This document shows, in pieces, positions 1 to 9,227 of a stretch of DNA of 64,000 bases. This DNA is from JAGPUQ01 sp050250395 (GTDB lineage: Bacteria > Pseudomonadota > Gammaproteobacteria > Pseudomonadales > Porticoccaceae), in contig JBFWOQ010000002.1 in NCBI GenBank assembly GCA_050250395.1, positions 62,001 to 126,000 on the forward strand. Direction: 5' to 3'. Below the pieces are notes generated by a model that was not told where the DNA came from, did no database searches, and worked only from the letters and a program-made list of their open reading frames with translations. Both the position numbers and the translations under genes were made by a program. Each line of letters begins with the position of its first letter. The stretch's first letter is position 1.

Positions 1-27
1 TTCGAGATGCGCGATGCCTGGTTCTGA
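1..27 (+). CDS. possible 3' end of a gene entering from the left edge
   Basis: Frame 1 reads eight codons (FEMRDAWF) and then TGA at 25-27. A plus-strand gene ending here would converge on the hybrid kinase gene, whose stop lies 30 bp further on, which is a normal arrangement. Eight residues are too few to identify a family or even prove that this is coding, so this is only a flag for whoever assembles the neighbouring sequence. Confidence 0.3.
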   Translation, partial: FEMRDAWF

Positions 28-57
28 TGAGGCCCCCAAGAAAGCGCCAGTATCGCG

Positions 58-3000
58 CTATCCCGGCTTTACCTGCCGCAACTGCGGGCCCGTGGATACC
101 ACCCGGAACTGCTCGAGAAACGCCTGCTCGAATTCCAAGCGGGGCAGCGGCGGGCTGATCAGGTAGCCTTGGATTATCTCGCAGCCGAGCGACTGAAGCA
201 CCGCCCGCTGGTGATGGGTCTCCACGCCTTCGGCAACCGTGTGGAGACCCAGACTGCGCGCCAGCGCGACGATGCCGGTAATCACCGGGATGTCGCGCCG
301 GTTTTCGGGATCGTCCAGATCCTTGACGAAAGCCCGGTCGACCTTCAACACGTCGACCGGCAGATTCTTCAGGTAGTAGAGCGATGAATAGCCGCTGCCG
401 AAATCGTCGATCGACAGACTGAACCCGGCATTCTTGAGATCGAGCAATTCCGCGCGGCTGCGCTCGGGGTCGGCCATCAACATGCTCTCGGTGATTTCCA
501 GTTCGAGCAGCCGGGGCGGGATTTCGTACTTGCGCGTCACCTCGGTAACCCGCTGGATCAGTCGTTCCGGCACTTCGAAATCCTTGCCGGACAGATTCAC
601 CGAGAGCTTGACGGCATAGCCACGGATAAGCCAACCCCGGATCGCATCACAGGCTTTTTCCAGCACCAGGTCGGTCAGTTCGGTGATCAGGCCGGTCTCT
701 TCCGCGAGCGGGATGAAGGCACCCGGACCCAGCACCGTGCCGTCGTCGCGGGGCCAGCGCACCAGGGCTTCCGCGGCTACCGCCAGATTGGTCGTCAAAT
801 CGTACTGGGGCTGGAAATAGAGCACGAAAAGGTCATTGTCGATGGCGTGGCGCAGCTCCTGCTGGAGCTGCAATTTATGCGATACCGCGGCTTCCATGCC
901 GTCCTGGTAGAAGCAGAACTGGTTCTTGGTTTCCTTGGCCTTGAACATCGCCAGATCGGCATGCTTGAGCAATGAACTGACGTCCGCGCCGTGGTCGGGA
1001 TACAGCGCAATACCGATACTCGTGGAAACCATCATGCGCTTGTGGATAAAAACAAAAGGCTCGCTCAGGGCGAGGAGAATATTGCGGGCAATGGTCGCCA
1101 CCACCTGTTCGCTCTCGACCCGGCGCAGGATCACGGTAAATTCGTCGCCACCGAGGCGCGCGATGAAATCGCTGCGCCGGACGCTGGAACGCAGACGGTC
1201 GGCGACCGCCTTCAGCAGCAGATCGCCGACCTGGTGTCCCAGACTGTCGTTGATGTTCTTGAAGTTATCCAGATCGAGAAAAAACACCGCAATGCGTTCG
1301 TCGTTGATGCTCGCCTGATTGAGCGCCAGACCCAGCTCCTGAGTCAGCCGTGCGCGGTTGGGCAGCCCGGTAAGAGCATCGGCGAACGCCAGGGTCCGGG
1401 CGCGGACCTCCGCCCGATTGGCCTTGATCAGGCGGCCTACCCGCTCCTTTAGCACGGTGAAGTGAATCGGTTTGGTAATGTAATCCGAGGCGCCGGCGGC
1501 GAACGCCCGCACGATGGCATTCTCATCGGCGAGGGAGGTGACCATCAGCACCGGCAGCTCGGCGCCGCCGGGCAACTGGCGGATCCGCTGGCAGGCATCG
1601 AAGCCACTGACTTCCGGCATCAGGGCGTCCATGAGAATGATGTCGGGCATGAGTCGCTCGCACAGCGCGATGGCCTGGGCGCCGTCGGCCGCCTCCAGCA
1701 CGTCGAACTCGTCGCCGGCAAAGGTGCCGCGCAACGCAAGGCGCAGGGTGCGGTCGTCATCGGCGATCAGCAGCCGATACTTGCCCGGAGCGCCGGTGTG
1801 ATGTCCGGTCTCGCTCGCCTGGTGCCGTTCCAGGCTCCTGCGCAGGACCGCGAACCGTTCATTGCAGATGTCGAGCAGGGCATCGCTGCCGGACAAATCG
1901 TCCGCTTTGCAGAAGGCTTCGAGTGCGAGGACGGCATCCACGAAGGATTTCGCGCCGAAATTGCTGGCGCTACCCCGGATGGTGTGGGCAATCTCGTAGG
2001 CGCGCTGGGCTTCGCCGTCGCGCAGCGCCGATTTCAGCGAATCCAGGTAGACCGGGGTATCCTCCAGGAAGGACTCGATCATCCGGTAAGCGACATCGCC
2101 GACGCTGGCGTGCAGTTCATTCATCGCCTGTTCGCTGTAGCCGTTCCCGAGGTCCGGCGGCGACGATGCCGTCTGGGGGATCGCCACAGCGGTAGGCACG
2201 GGTGCCCAGCGGGCAATCGCGGCGGCGAGCTGCTCGAGCCGTACGGGTTTGTGGAGAAAGTCACTGAAGCCCGCCGCAAGGGCACGCTGCCGTTCCTGCT
2301 CGCCGGTAGCGGCGGTCATGGCGACGATGGGAACCGGTCTGCCATCGGTTTCCAGCTCGCGAATTCGACGGGTTGCGTCGTAGCCGTCCATTACCGGCAT
2401 ATTGCAATCCATCAGGATCAGGTCGTAATCGGCGCGCGCCACCATGGCAAGCGCCTGCCGCCCATGCTCGGCAAGATCGGTCGCGATTCCCAGGCGCAAC
2501 AGCATTTCAGAGGCGACCTTCTGGTTGACCGCGTTGTCTTCCACCAGCAGCACGCGCAAGTGTCCGAGTGTTTCCGGGCCGGGCAGCGCGGGCGCGGCAG
2601 CGGGCGCAACCGTCCGGCCCGTATGCAACGCCTCGGCCAGGTTCGCAATGGCCGCAAAACTCAACGGCTTGTCCAGAACCCCGACTGCGATCGCGGTTAT
2701 CTGCTGCTTGGCGAAGGGATTGCGCAGCACCCGCACTCGTCCAGGCGCGGCGCCGGCCAGCAAATCGAATTCGTCGCTGTGCGCGAAATAGATGCCGTCG
2801 TCGACCAGCACCAAGTCGACTTGATGACCGGCGCCGAACGCCGCCAGATACCCGCGCGCTGCCTGCATGTTGACGGCATGCACCGCGCGAATGCCCTGGC
2901 GCATCAGGGTATCGGCGATGAAGGCAAAGCTGTTGTCGCTCGCGAGGATGCACAGCGCGGTGCCCGCGTCGGTTCCGGGCAAACGCGCCGGCGCCGGTGG

Positions 3001-4512
3001 CGCCGGTGGCGCGGCGCAGGGCAGTTCGAACCAGAAGGTGCTGCCGCGGCCCGGCGCGCTGTCGACTCCAATCTCGCCACCCATCATCTCGACCAGTTGC
3101 CGCGAGATGGTCAGGCCGAGTCCGGTGCCCTGATAACGTTTGCTGGTGGACGCGTCGCCCTGGGTAAAGGGTTCGAAAATTTGCCGTTGCACCGCGGGGT
3201 CGATACCGATGCCGGTATCCGAAACCGCGAAGCGCAGACGGGACTCATCGTCCGACGAGCGGGTGACGGTGAGGAACACTTCACCCAGCTCGGTGAATTT
3301 GACCGCGTTTCCCAACAGGTTGATCAGCACCTGCTTGACCTTGGAGGCGTCGATGCTGAGCGTTCCCGGAACCTCCATCGCCATGGAATAGCCGATATCC
3401 ACTCCCTTGCCGAGCGCCTGGGTTCCAACCAGCTCGACGCTATCCTCGATCAGATCGCGCACAATGATTTCGCCGGGTTCCTGCTGCGCGACCCCGCTAT
3501 CGTTCTTCGAAAAATCCAGAATGTTGTCCACGAGGCTCAGCAAGCTCTCGGCGGACTTGCGCGCCAGCTCCACATATTCGGCCTGGCGGGCATTGAGCTT
3601 CCCGTCGGACAGCAGATCGAGCAGACCCAGAACGCCATTCATGGGGGTGCGGAGCTCGTGGGTAACATTGGCGGCGAATTCCCCCTTGAGGCGGGCGGAT
3701 TCCACCGCCGCGTCGCGGGCGCGCTGCAGCTCACGCTCGCGATTCTGGAGTTCCTCCATCATGGCGTTGAAGGCGTGCTGCATCTGCACTACCTCCGTCT
3801 GCCCGCCGTGCTCCGGCTGCCCGCCGTGCAGGTCGGCGCGCACCCGCAGGTCACCCTCCTCGGCCTGGCGCATGATCAGTGCCAGCGCTTCGAGCGGCCG
3901 GGTCAGCCGGTGGGACATCTGGATCAGGAACAACAGCAGCGCTGCGGCGGCCAGGGAAAATGCGACGGCAATCCCCGCGAAAATGCGCTGCGCCAGTTCC
4001 TGCTGGGTACGCTTGTACAACGCAATGGTCACGCTGCCCAGGTATTCGGGAGTTTCCATCTCGCCGGTGCCGGTGGCGTCCGGCGCGAATTCCGCATACA
4101 CCCGCACCCTGAACAGCCAGCGATCCGCCAGGTCGAGCTCGGCCAGGTCGGCGCCAGCCGCCGACACCGCCTGTGGAAATATCGATGCGACGCCGCCGCC
4201 GTACAGCAAGGCTCCCCCCGCGGAACGAATCTCCAGCACTTCGACATCGGGAAAACCGGCGATGGACTTGACGGCGTCGACCGCGGCTTCCTTGCTCTCG
4301 TAGAGCATGGCGAGCTTGGCGTGAAGGCCCAGGGTGCGCGCCACGGTGATGCCCTGCTGGCGCATTTCATCGGCCACCAGATCGCTGGCAAATCGGCTGG
4401 CACCGATCGAGCCCACCAGCGCCATCAGCACGGCGCCGACGATAAACATCAGCGCAAGCTGTTGCCGAAACCTGAGGCTACGCAATCGAACTGTCCGCAT
4501 TGAACCGCGCAT
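58..4512 (-). CDS. hybrid sensor histidine kinase with REC-HPt-REC relay fused to GGDEF-EAL
   Basis: Inner-membrane sensor of about 1,484 residues. Visible in order: TM1 (about 18-40), a periplasmic sensor of about 135 residues, TM2 (176-198), HAMP (to 255), HisKA with H285 in THELRTP, HATPase with N box and DTGIGI/GTGLGL boxes (390-500), a degenerate receiver-like segment (515-630), REC1 with D702, HPt with H843 in AHTIRGSA, REC2 with D962, GGDEF (RLGGDEF at 1119-1125, with RxxD I-site RRSD at 1112-1115) and EAL (EAL at 1248-1250, plus DDFGSGYSS and EGVET). All catalytic motifs look intact, so a complete H-D-H-D relay should end in c-di-GMP synthesis and/or breakdown. The reading frame is open to 4917, but that would overlap the preceding gene by 400 bp. 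ATG at 4512, 2 bp after the preceding stop, or ATG at 4500 is preferred. Last gene of a six-gene operon. Confidence 0.9.
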   Translation of the reverse strand: MRGSMRTVRLRSLRFRQQLALMFIVGAVLMALVGSIGASRFASDLVADEMRQQGITVARTLGLHAKLAMLYESKEAAVDAVKSIAGFPDVEVLEIRSAGGALLYGGGVASIFPQAVSAAGADLAELDLADRWLFRVRVYAEFAPDATGTGEMETPEYLGSVTIALYKRTQQELAQRIFAGIAVAFSLAAAALLLFLIQMSHRLTRPLEALALIMRQAEEGDLRVRADLHGGQPEHGGQTEVVQMQHAFNAMMEELQNRERELQRARDAAVESARLKGEFAANVTHELRTPMNGVLGLLDLLSDGKLNARQAEYVELARKSAESLLSLVDNILDFSKNDSGVAQQEPGEIIVRDLIEDSVELVGTQALGKGVDIGYSMAMEVPGTLSIDASKVKQVLINLLGNAVKFTELGEVFLTVTRSSDDESRLRFAVSDTGIGIDPAVQRQIFEPFTQGDASTSKRYQGTGLGLTISRQLVEMMGGEIGVDSAPGRGSTFWFELPCAAPPAPPAPARLPGTDAGTALCILASDNSFAFIADTLMRQGIRAVHAVNMQAARGYLAAFGAGHQVDLVLVDDGIYFAHSDEFDLLAGAAPGRVRVLRNPFAKQQITAIAVGVLDKPLSFAAIANLAEALHTGRTVAPAAAPALPGPETLGHLRVLLVEDNAVNQKVASEMLLRLGIATDLAEHGRQALAMVARADYDLILMDCNMPVMDGYDATRRIRELETDGRPVPIVAMTAATGEQERQRALAAGFSDFLHKPVRLEQLAAAIARWAPVPTAVAIPQTASSPPDLGNGYSEQAMNELHASVGDVAYRMIESFLEDTPVYLDSLKSALRDGEAQRAYEIAHTIRGSASNFGAKSFVDAVLALEAFCKADDLSGSDALLDICNERFAVLRRSLERHQASETGHHTGAPGKYRLLIADDDRTLRLALRGTFAGDEFDVLEAADGAQAIALCERLMPDIILMDALMPEVSGFDACQRIRQLPGGAELPVLMVTSLADENAIVRAFAAGASDYITKPIHFTVLKERVGRLIKANRAEVRARTLAFADALTGLPNRARLTQELGLALNQASINDERIAVFFLDLDNFKNINDSLGHQVGDLLLKAVADRLRSSVRRSDFIARLGGDEFTVILRRVESEQVVATIARNILLALSEPFVFIHKRMMVSTSIGIALYPDHGADVSSLLKHADLAMFKAKETKNQFCFYQDGMEAAVSHKLQLQQELRHAIDNDLFVLYFQPQYDLTTNLAVAAEALVRWPRDDGTVLGPGAFIPLAEETGLITELTDLVLEKACDAIRGWLIRGYAVKLSVNLSGKDFEVPERLIQRVTEVTRKYEIPPRLLELEITESMLMADPERSRAELLDLKNAGFSLSIDDFGSGYSSLYYLKNLPVDVLKVDRAFVKDLDDPENRRDIPVITGIVALARSLGLHTVAEGVETHHQRAVLQSLGCEIIQGYLISPPLPRLEFEQAFLEQFRVVSTGPQLRQVKPG

Positions 4513-4514
4513 CC

Positions 4515-5411
4515 TCAGAGAATCAGATCGGCGCTCTGGCGCGCCTCGGGGCTGATGGTCAGGCCCAGGTGGCGGCTGGTGCGCTCGTTCAACACTACCT
4601 TCATCTCGCGCAGGTAGCTGACTTGAGAGGCCTCGCCATTGCATCGGCGCAAGCACTCCTCGATCAGGGCGCCGAGCTGGCGCCCGGCGGCTTCGTCGTC
4701 CGGGTAGATCGCGAACAGGGCGCCGCGGCCGGCGTGGGTGGGATTCGACGAGAAGATCAGGAGTTGCCGTCGCCAGGCGGCATCGAGGATGTAGGACAGC
4801 AGGGTCGGCTCCAGCAGCTTGCCACCCTGCAGCAGCCAGATCGCGTCCGTGGCGGATGCCTGGCTCAGCAGCTGCCGATAACAGTCGGCCGCTGCCTTGA
4901 GGTCGTCGGCGTCGCACACGTCCAGCCCGAGCCCGGCGGCGGCCATTTCCTGCCGCACGCGGTCCACGTAGTCTCCGATCTCCGGTGCCGCGACCAGTTT
5001 CACGCGCTCGACTCCAGGCTGAAGCCGGCGCAGCTGCGCCAGCAGCATGGGCGGGTCGGGGTAGTAGGCCAGCCGATGGCGCCGCTGGAAGGGGATATCC
5101 GCGGTCGCGGTGGTGATCACCGGAACCAGGGGTTGCAGTTCGCTCAGGGCGCGCGCCGCGCTGTCGCCCAGCGCGACCGCGATGCGGGAGTCGTCCGCGA
5201 GCACTCCCGGGGCGAGGTCGCGCCCGGGTTGTACCGGCAGGCTCCGGCTGACCCCCTTGTAGGACTGCTCGATCCCGGCGAGGGTATCCCGGTAGATCCC
5301 GGCATAGGGTTCGCGCACCGCGGGATAGAGGATCACCACCGGCTGGGCCAGCGCCTGTCCGGCGGCCAGCAGCGCGATCGATATCAGGACAAAGCGCGTC
5401 AGGCAGTGCAT
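4515..5411 (-). CDS. periplasmic ABC-type substrate-binding protein (PF04392-like), orphan
   Basis: About 298 residues, with a signal peptide (hydrophobic FVLISIALLAAG, cleavage near AQA-LAQ) followed by the two-lobed layout of the ABC_sub_bind family, the group that includes TrpX-like proteins. No permease or ATPase gene is nearby. Instead it sits 39 bp after a TonB-dependent receptor and 2 bp before a hybrid histidine kinase. By analogy with LuxP/LuxQ and TorT/TorS it probably binds a ligand in the periplasm and presents it to the kinase (inference). The frame is open from a GTG at 5447, but ATG at 5411 begins the signal peptide cleanly. A diverged paralogue lies at 32794-33744. Ligand unknown. 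Confidence 0.8.
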   Translation of the reverse strand: MHCLTRFVLISIALLAAGQALAQPVVILYPAVREPYAGIYRDTLAGIEQSYKGVSRSLPVQPGRDLAPGVLADDSRIAVALGDSAARALSELQPLVPVITTATADIPFQRRHRLAYYPDPPMLLAQLRRLQPGVERVKLVAAPEIGDYVDRVRQEMAAAGLGLDVCDADDLKAAADCYRQLLSQASATDAIWLLQGGKLLEPTLLSYILDAAWRRQLLIFSSNPTHAGRGALFAIYPDDEAAGRQLGALIEECLRRCNGEASQVSYLREMKVVLNERTSRHLGLTISPEARQSADLIL

Positions 5412-5450
5412 GGCGACGGTACCGGTTTCCCTACTGGTGGTTCCCACATG

Positions 5451-7598
5451 CTAAGGCGTGTTGGGGGTATAGCGCACTTCCAGGAACGCAGCCCTGCCGG
5501 CCAGGGGCAGATCGTCGGGGATCGGCGGAACCGGATCTCCGTCGAGGCTGGGCTCGCGCGCATTGTCGTCGAACAGGTTCTTGACCAGCACGGCCACCTC
5601 GAGCCCGGGCGCCCATTGGCGCTTGCGCAGGGTCAGGTCGGTGATCACATGGTCGCCGATATCAGCGCGCGGGTCGCCGAACACCCGGTTGCGCGATGCC
5701 ACCCAGTTGGTCTGCACATCCAGCGTCCAACCGGGCAGGAAATCCCAGTCGGCGCGCACATAGCTCTGATGCTCCGGCGCATTGCCGGCATCCTCGCCGG
5801 TCAACTGGTCCTGGGATTTTTGCAGCGCCAGATTGCCGGTCAGGGTCAGCGCCTCGGTGGCCTCCCAGGAGAGCGCGAACTCGGCGCCGTAGCCGGTCTG
5901 CTCACCGGCATTCTGGGCGGTGCGGGTGCCGGCGGCGGGGTCCGCGACGAACTGGATGGCGTCATCCCACTGGTAATGGAAGACGTTGAAATCCAGGGTC
6001 AGATCGAAGGTGGGCTGGTAGTTGACGGCAAGCTCGTAGCTCTTGAGCTGTTCCGGCTTCAGCGTCGGGTTGCCCAGAAACGCCGGATTCGACTGCACCC
6101 GGGTCTCGGAGAACGAGGGCGCCCGGAAGGCCTCGCCGTAGAGTGCCTTGAAGGTCAGGTTGCGGCGCGCCGACCACACCAGGGCCACACGGGGGTTGGT
6201 GGTATCGCCGAAATCGGAAAAGTGATCGTAGCGGACCCCGGCGGTGAGCTCCCAGTCGCGGGCAAAATGCCAGATGTCCTGGACGAAGACATGGGTGTTC
6301 TCGCGCCGGCCCTCGGGCAGAAACACCAGCGGGGTATCGGAGACATCCACCAGCGGAGAACCCGGCAGGATGAACTGGCCGGTGGCCGGGTCGATACCGA
6401 AGTTCTTGGTTTCCTCGGTCTTGTACACCTCGCCGTAGTGATAGCCGGTGCCCAGGGAAACCTTGTGATCCCGAAACCCCTGATACAGGCTGGTGGCGTT
6501 GAACCGGTAGTGGCGCTCCCAGAGCTCGGGATTGCCGATGATGCCATCCGGAAAGGGCGGGAAGATGGGCGCCCCCAAGGGCGTGAAAAACGGGCCCCGG
6601 GAGCCGGGGGGGAAGAGGCGAAGATCCTCGTCCACCTCCTGGCTGGTGAACAATGTGCTGCCCTGGATCTTCAGGCCGAGATTGTCCGTCAGGGTCGGGT
6701 TGTCGTAGGTCAGATCGGCGTTGAAGCGTTCGCTGCCGACCGCGCCCTGGGAGTCCAGTACCTGAGTTACCCCGACCCCGACGCCACCGTCGTTTCTGAC
6801 TTGCGCGCCGCCACGGAAAGTGAGATTCCGGTATCCCAGCTCCAGCCTTGCATCCAGGTTCTCCCGGTGGAGATTTACCGGGCCGGGCGCCAGGGAGGCG
6901 CTGGTGCCGGAAACTGCATCCAGAAAGCTTTGCCCATCGGCCGCCACACGCTCGCGCTGACCATCGCTCCGGAAGGCCTCGATCACTGCGCCATAGCTGA
7001 GCTCACCGCTGCTGCCGCCGTACTGCAGCCATCCCGTCTGGGTGTCGAAGCTGCCGGCGCGGGTGCCGAGCGACAGCCCTTCCATCTCCTCCGGGGTCTT
7101 GGTGACGATATTGATCACTCCGGCAAAGGCATCGGCACCATAGACCGCCGAGCCCGGCCCGCGCACCACCTCGATCCGCGAGATGGCTTCCACGGGCATT
7201 CCGCCCCAACCAAACCCTCGATCCCCTAAGTTCAGGTTTGTCAACGGAATACCATTGATCAGCATCAGAACCTGGGGATTGACGTCGGAGTACATGCCGC
7301 GAAATACATAAATTGGGTTGTATCCGGATGCGCTGCGCGCCACATGCAGCCCGGGCACCGTCTCCAGCACCTCGTCGATATCGGTTGCCCCTATGGCACG
7401 GATTTCGTCGGCAGTAATGATGGAGGCCACCGCCGGGGCCTTGGACACCGGCTGGGCGACGCCGGTGGCGATGCGCACAAATTCTTCGCCGCCGTAGAGT
7501 TCGGCCAGTTCCTCCTCTGGGCTGGGCTGGGCCAAGGCAACCACAGGCAGCAGCGCAAGCAGTGCCCCGAAGTGCAGGGTTCTGTGGTAGTTTTTCAT
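5451..7598 (-). CDS. TonB-dependent outer-membrane receptor
   Basis: 715 residues: signal peptide ending ALLPVVALAQ, a short N-terminal segment, a plug domain (ITADEIRAIGATDIDEVLE, then RIEVVRGPGSAVYGADAF and GVINIVTK, typical plug signatures) and a beta-barrel that ends in an aromatic-rich strand near the C-terminus. It imports an unknown ligand across the outer membrane using TonB-ExbBD energy. Its ATG overlaps the stop of the upstream citrate-synthase-like gene as ATGA, implying translational coupling and so a functional link with those enzymes. The gene after it is the periplasmic binding protein. Substrate class (siderophore, carbohydrate, other) cannot be read from sequence alone. Confidence 0.92.
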   Translation of the reverse strand: MKNYHRTLHFGALLALLPVVALAQPSPEEELAELYGGEEFVRIATGVAQPVSKAPAVASIITADEIRAIGATDIDEVLETVPGLHVARSASGYNPIYVFRGMYSDVNPQVLMLINGIPLTNLNLGDRGFGWGGMPVEAISRIEVVRGPGSAVYGADAFAGVINIVTKTPEEMEGLSLGTRAGSFDTQTGWLQYGGSSGELSYGAVIEAFRSDGQRERVAADGQSFLDAVSGTSASLAPGPVNLHRENLDARLELGYRNLTFRGGAQVRNDGGVGVGVTQVLDSQGAVGSERFNADLTYDNPTLTDNLGLKIQGSTLFTSQEVDEDLRLFPPGSRGPFFTPLGAPIFPPFPDGIIGNPELWERHYRFNATSLYQGFRDHKVSLGTGYHYGEVYKTEETKNFGIDPATGQFILPGSPLVDVSDTPLVFLPEGRRENTHVFVQDIWHFARDWELTAGVRYDHFSDFGDTTNPRVALVWSARRNLTFKALYGEAFRAPSFSETRVQSNPAFLGNPTLKPEQLKSYELAVNYQPTFDLTLDFNVFHYQWDDAIQFVADPAAGTRTAQNAGEQTGYGAEFALSWEATEALTLTGNLALQKSQDQLTGEDAGNAPEHQSYVRADWDFLPGWTLDVQTNWVASRNRVFGDPRADIGDHVITDLTLRKRQWAPGLEVAVLVKNLFDDNAREPSLDGDPVPPIPDDLPLAGRAAFLEVRYTPNTP

Positions 7599-8410
7599 GT
7601 CTCACCCCAGCGCCGTTCAGGCGGGCCTTTGTAGTCGATTCTGGTAACCCCGAGCGGGAACAGGCTGCCTTCCGGCTTGCCAAGGCTATCGATATAGCAA
7701 GGCATCATCCCAGCCACGAAGGAAAGCGCCGCCATATAGTAGTGATCATCCGGCGTACGTCCTTCGTCTGCGACCAACCCGGCAACGGCGCCGGCGATAT
7801 TCATCTGATGCTTCAGCCGGGATTCTTTCAAGATCTTTTCGATTTCAAATGCCAGCTGGATGAATTTACCCTTGCCCATCCCCAGGGAATGGGCAAACTT
7901 CATCAAGGGGCCGACTCGTTCGTCCGCCAAGGTAATGGGGCGACCATAGCCGAACACATTGCGATGGGTGCGCAGCTCTTCCCAAACCACGTCCTCCAGG
8001 GCCGCTCCTTCGGAAAGTTTGCGGTCAGCGCGATAGAGAAAATCCAAAGCGCCTTTGATCGGTCTCAAGCCATAAACGGAGGCTTCGGACACAGCAACAC
8101 CAGCGGCCAGCGCCAGAACCCCCGTCGATCTGGCAGTCCCGGCAAGCGCGGCCACCCGGTTGTTCCATATTCTTGGATCCGGGTAGCTGGTGGTCAGCGC
8201 CCAGACCCCCTCGACGAAGCGGGCGAACCTGGAATCCTCCAGGCCGTTGATCCCGTAGATGAAATACTCCATCCAGCGGCGATGGCCGAGATCGTTCAGC
8301 ACATCCCTGCCCCGCAGCACCACGCGGCCCTCCGGAAACCAGGCGCCCATGGCGGTCACCCAGTTATCCTCGCAACGGGCCAGCAATTCCGGGCCTTTGG
8401 TTTCACTCAT
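7595..8410 (-). CDS. citrate-synthase-fold protein B, catalytic residues not conserved
   Basis: About 271 residues. Resembles the citrate synthase / citryl-CoA lyase superfamily at reduced length (citrate synthases run to about 430). Aligned by eye, the GFGHRVY catalytic-histidine motif is VFGYGRPI here, the GPLHGGAN histidine motif is GLRPIKGAL, and the catalytic aspartate of NVDFYSG is replaced in QMNIAGA. Ordinary citrate synthase chemistry is therefore unlikely. The start at 8410 is supported by GGAG 8 nt upstream; it overlaps the preceding paralogue as ATGAGTGA, and its own stop overlaps the TonB receptor start. It may form a hetero-oligomer with the gene upstream (inference). Function unknown. 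Confidence 0.7.
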   Translation of the reverse strand: MSETKGPELLARCEDNWVTAMGAWFPEGRVVLRGRDVLNDLGHRRWMEYFIYGINGLEDSRFARFVEGVWALTTSYPDPRIWNNRVAALAGTARSTGVLALAAGVAVSEASVYGLRPIKGALDFLYRADRKLSEGAALEDVVWEELRTHRNVFGYGRPITLADERVGPLMKFAHSLGMGKGKFIQLAFEIEKILKESRLKHQMNIAGAVAGLVADEGRTPDDHYYMAALSFVAGMMPCYIDSLGKPEGSLFPLGVTRIDYKGPPERRWGET

Positions 8411-9221
8411 GATCGGGACTCCATGGACCGGGGTCATCCGTGAGCGTCAGACCATTGCCGAAAAACGGGAACCGTGCCCAACTCCTGTCCTGTTCCAGGG
8501 CATGGGCGGCAGCCCCCGGTAGGCGCAGCAGCAGAAACAGCATCTCGCCCTGTTCCGGGGTGAAGCCCAGGGCATGCAGGGCGGCGGCGGCGAGGCCGGA
8601 AAATGCCAAGGGGGCATCGGCCTCCCGTTGCAATGCTTCACGATTCTGCTGGAGCCAGGGTAGCACCGGGCCGGCATCCAGCGCCGTGAGGTGGTTCAAC
8701 AATTGCCGCACCGGCGTGGGGCAGCCGGCGCCATTGGGGTCGAACCCGGGGCTGTGCTCGAAGGGCGGCCAGACATCGGTGCGCTCCTCCACCGGCGGAT
8801 TGCGGATGCGCTCCCGCCAGGCCGCGAGGTCGGTACCGCAAGCGGCCCAGTTGCCCATGGCCGCGAAGACATCGCGCGCCCCACCCAGGTTGCCGGCGCC
8901 CACCGAAAGCGCGGCGATCAACGCGGAGGCGCGCGTGGAGCCGCCCACGCCGGCGCACATGGCGGCATGCACGCTGGGCTCCCGGGGGCCGGGGTTGGCC
9001 AGGCCCACGGCCAGGACTTCGAGCAGTTGCGCCTGCGCCGCGGTGGGCGGTTCCAGCCGAATCAACAGCCAGAGATATTGAATCCAGGAAATCCTGCCCA
9101 GCAGGTCGCCGTAGACGTCGAATCCGGAGCAGTAACAGGCGCGGGCGGCAAAGGGGTTGTCCGGTTCCGGTTCTTCACGCCAGATCTTGGTGACGATTTG
9201 TTCCTTCGGTTGCCCGCTCAT
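8403..9221 (-). CDS. citrate-synthase-fold protein A, catalytic residues not conserved
   Basis: 272 residues, related to the citrate synthase / citryl-CoA lyase fold: the stretch GGSTRASALIAALSVGAGN corresponds to the family helix before the catalytic GPxHGGAN loop, and FSGLAAAALHALGFTPEQ corresponds to the FYSGLVLRALGIP segment. The histidine of GPxHGGAN is lost (GAGNLGGARD), no GFGHRVY is visible, and the NVDFYSG aspartate is absent. It starts 6 bp after the ThDP enzyme stop and ends 8 bp inside the sister gene, so the pair is probably made in equal amounts. A non-canonical lyase, a CoA-ligand-binding protein or a heteromeric enzyme with protein B are all possible. Confidence 0.7.
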   Translation of the reverse strand: MSGQPKEQIVTKIWREEPEPDNPFAARACYCSGFDVYGDLLGRISWIQYLWLLIRLEPPTAAQAQLLEVLAVGLANPGPREPSVHAAMCAGVGGSTRASALIAALSVGAGNLGGARDVFAAMGNWAACGTDLAAWRERIRNPPVEERTDVWPPFEHSPGFDPNGAGCPTPVRQLLNHLTALDAGPVLPWLQQNREALQREADAPLAFSGLAAAALHALGFTPEQGEMLFLLLRLPGAAAHALEQDRSWARFPFFGNGLTLTDDPGPWSPDHE

Positions 9222-9227
9222 TCGATC

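Noticed and set aside
1462..4503. 1,013-residue open frame on the plus strand opposite the hybrid kinase
   Set aside because: Antisense shadow of a high-GC coding region. It has no recognisable domains and no Shine-Dalgarno, and the minus frame carries all kinase motifs.
4513..4917. 135-residue N-terminal extension of the large hybrid kinase
   Set aside because: Overlaps the binding-protein gene on the same strand in another frame and looks non-protein (Arg/Pro-rich); the TM1 start fits at 4512 or 4500.
4515..5411. An ABC importer locus
   Set aside because: No permease or ATPase gene is near either binding-protein gene; the neighbours are receptor and kinase genes.
4500..7229. 909-residue open frame on the plus strand opposite the binding protein and TonB receptor
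   Set aside because: Composition (Gly/Arg/Ala-rich, no domains) is typical of antisense reading of GC-rich genes; the other strand has clear plug and barrel motifs.
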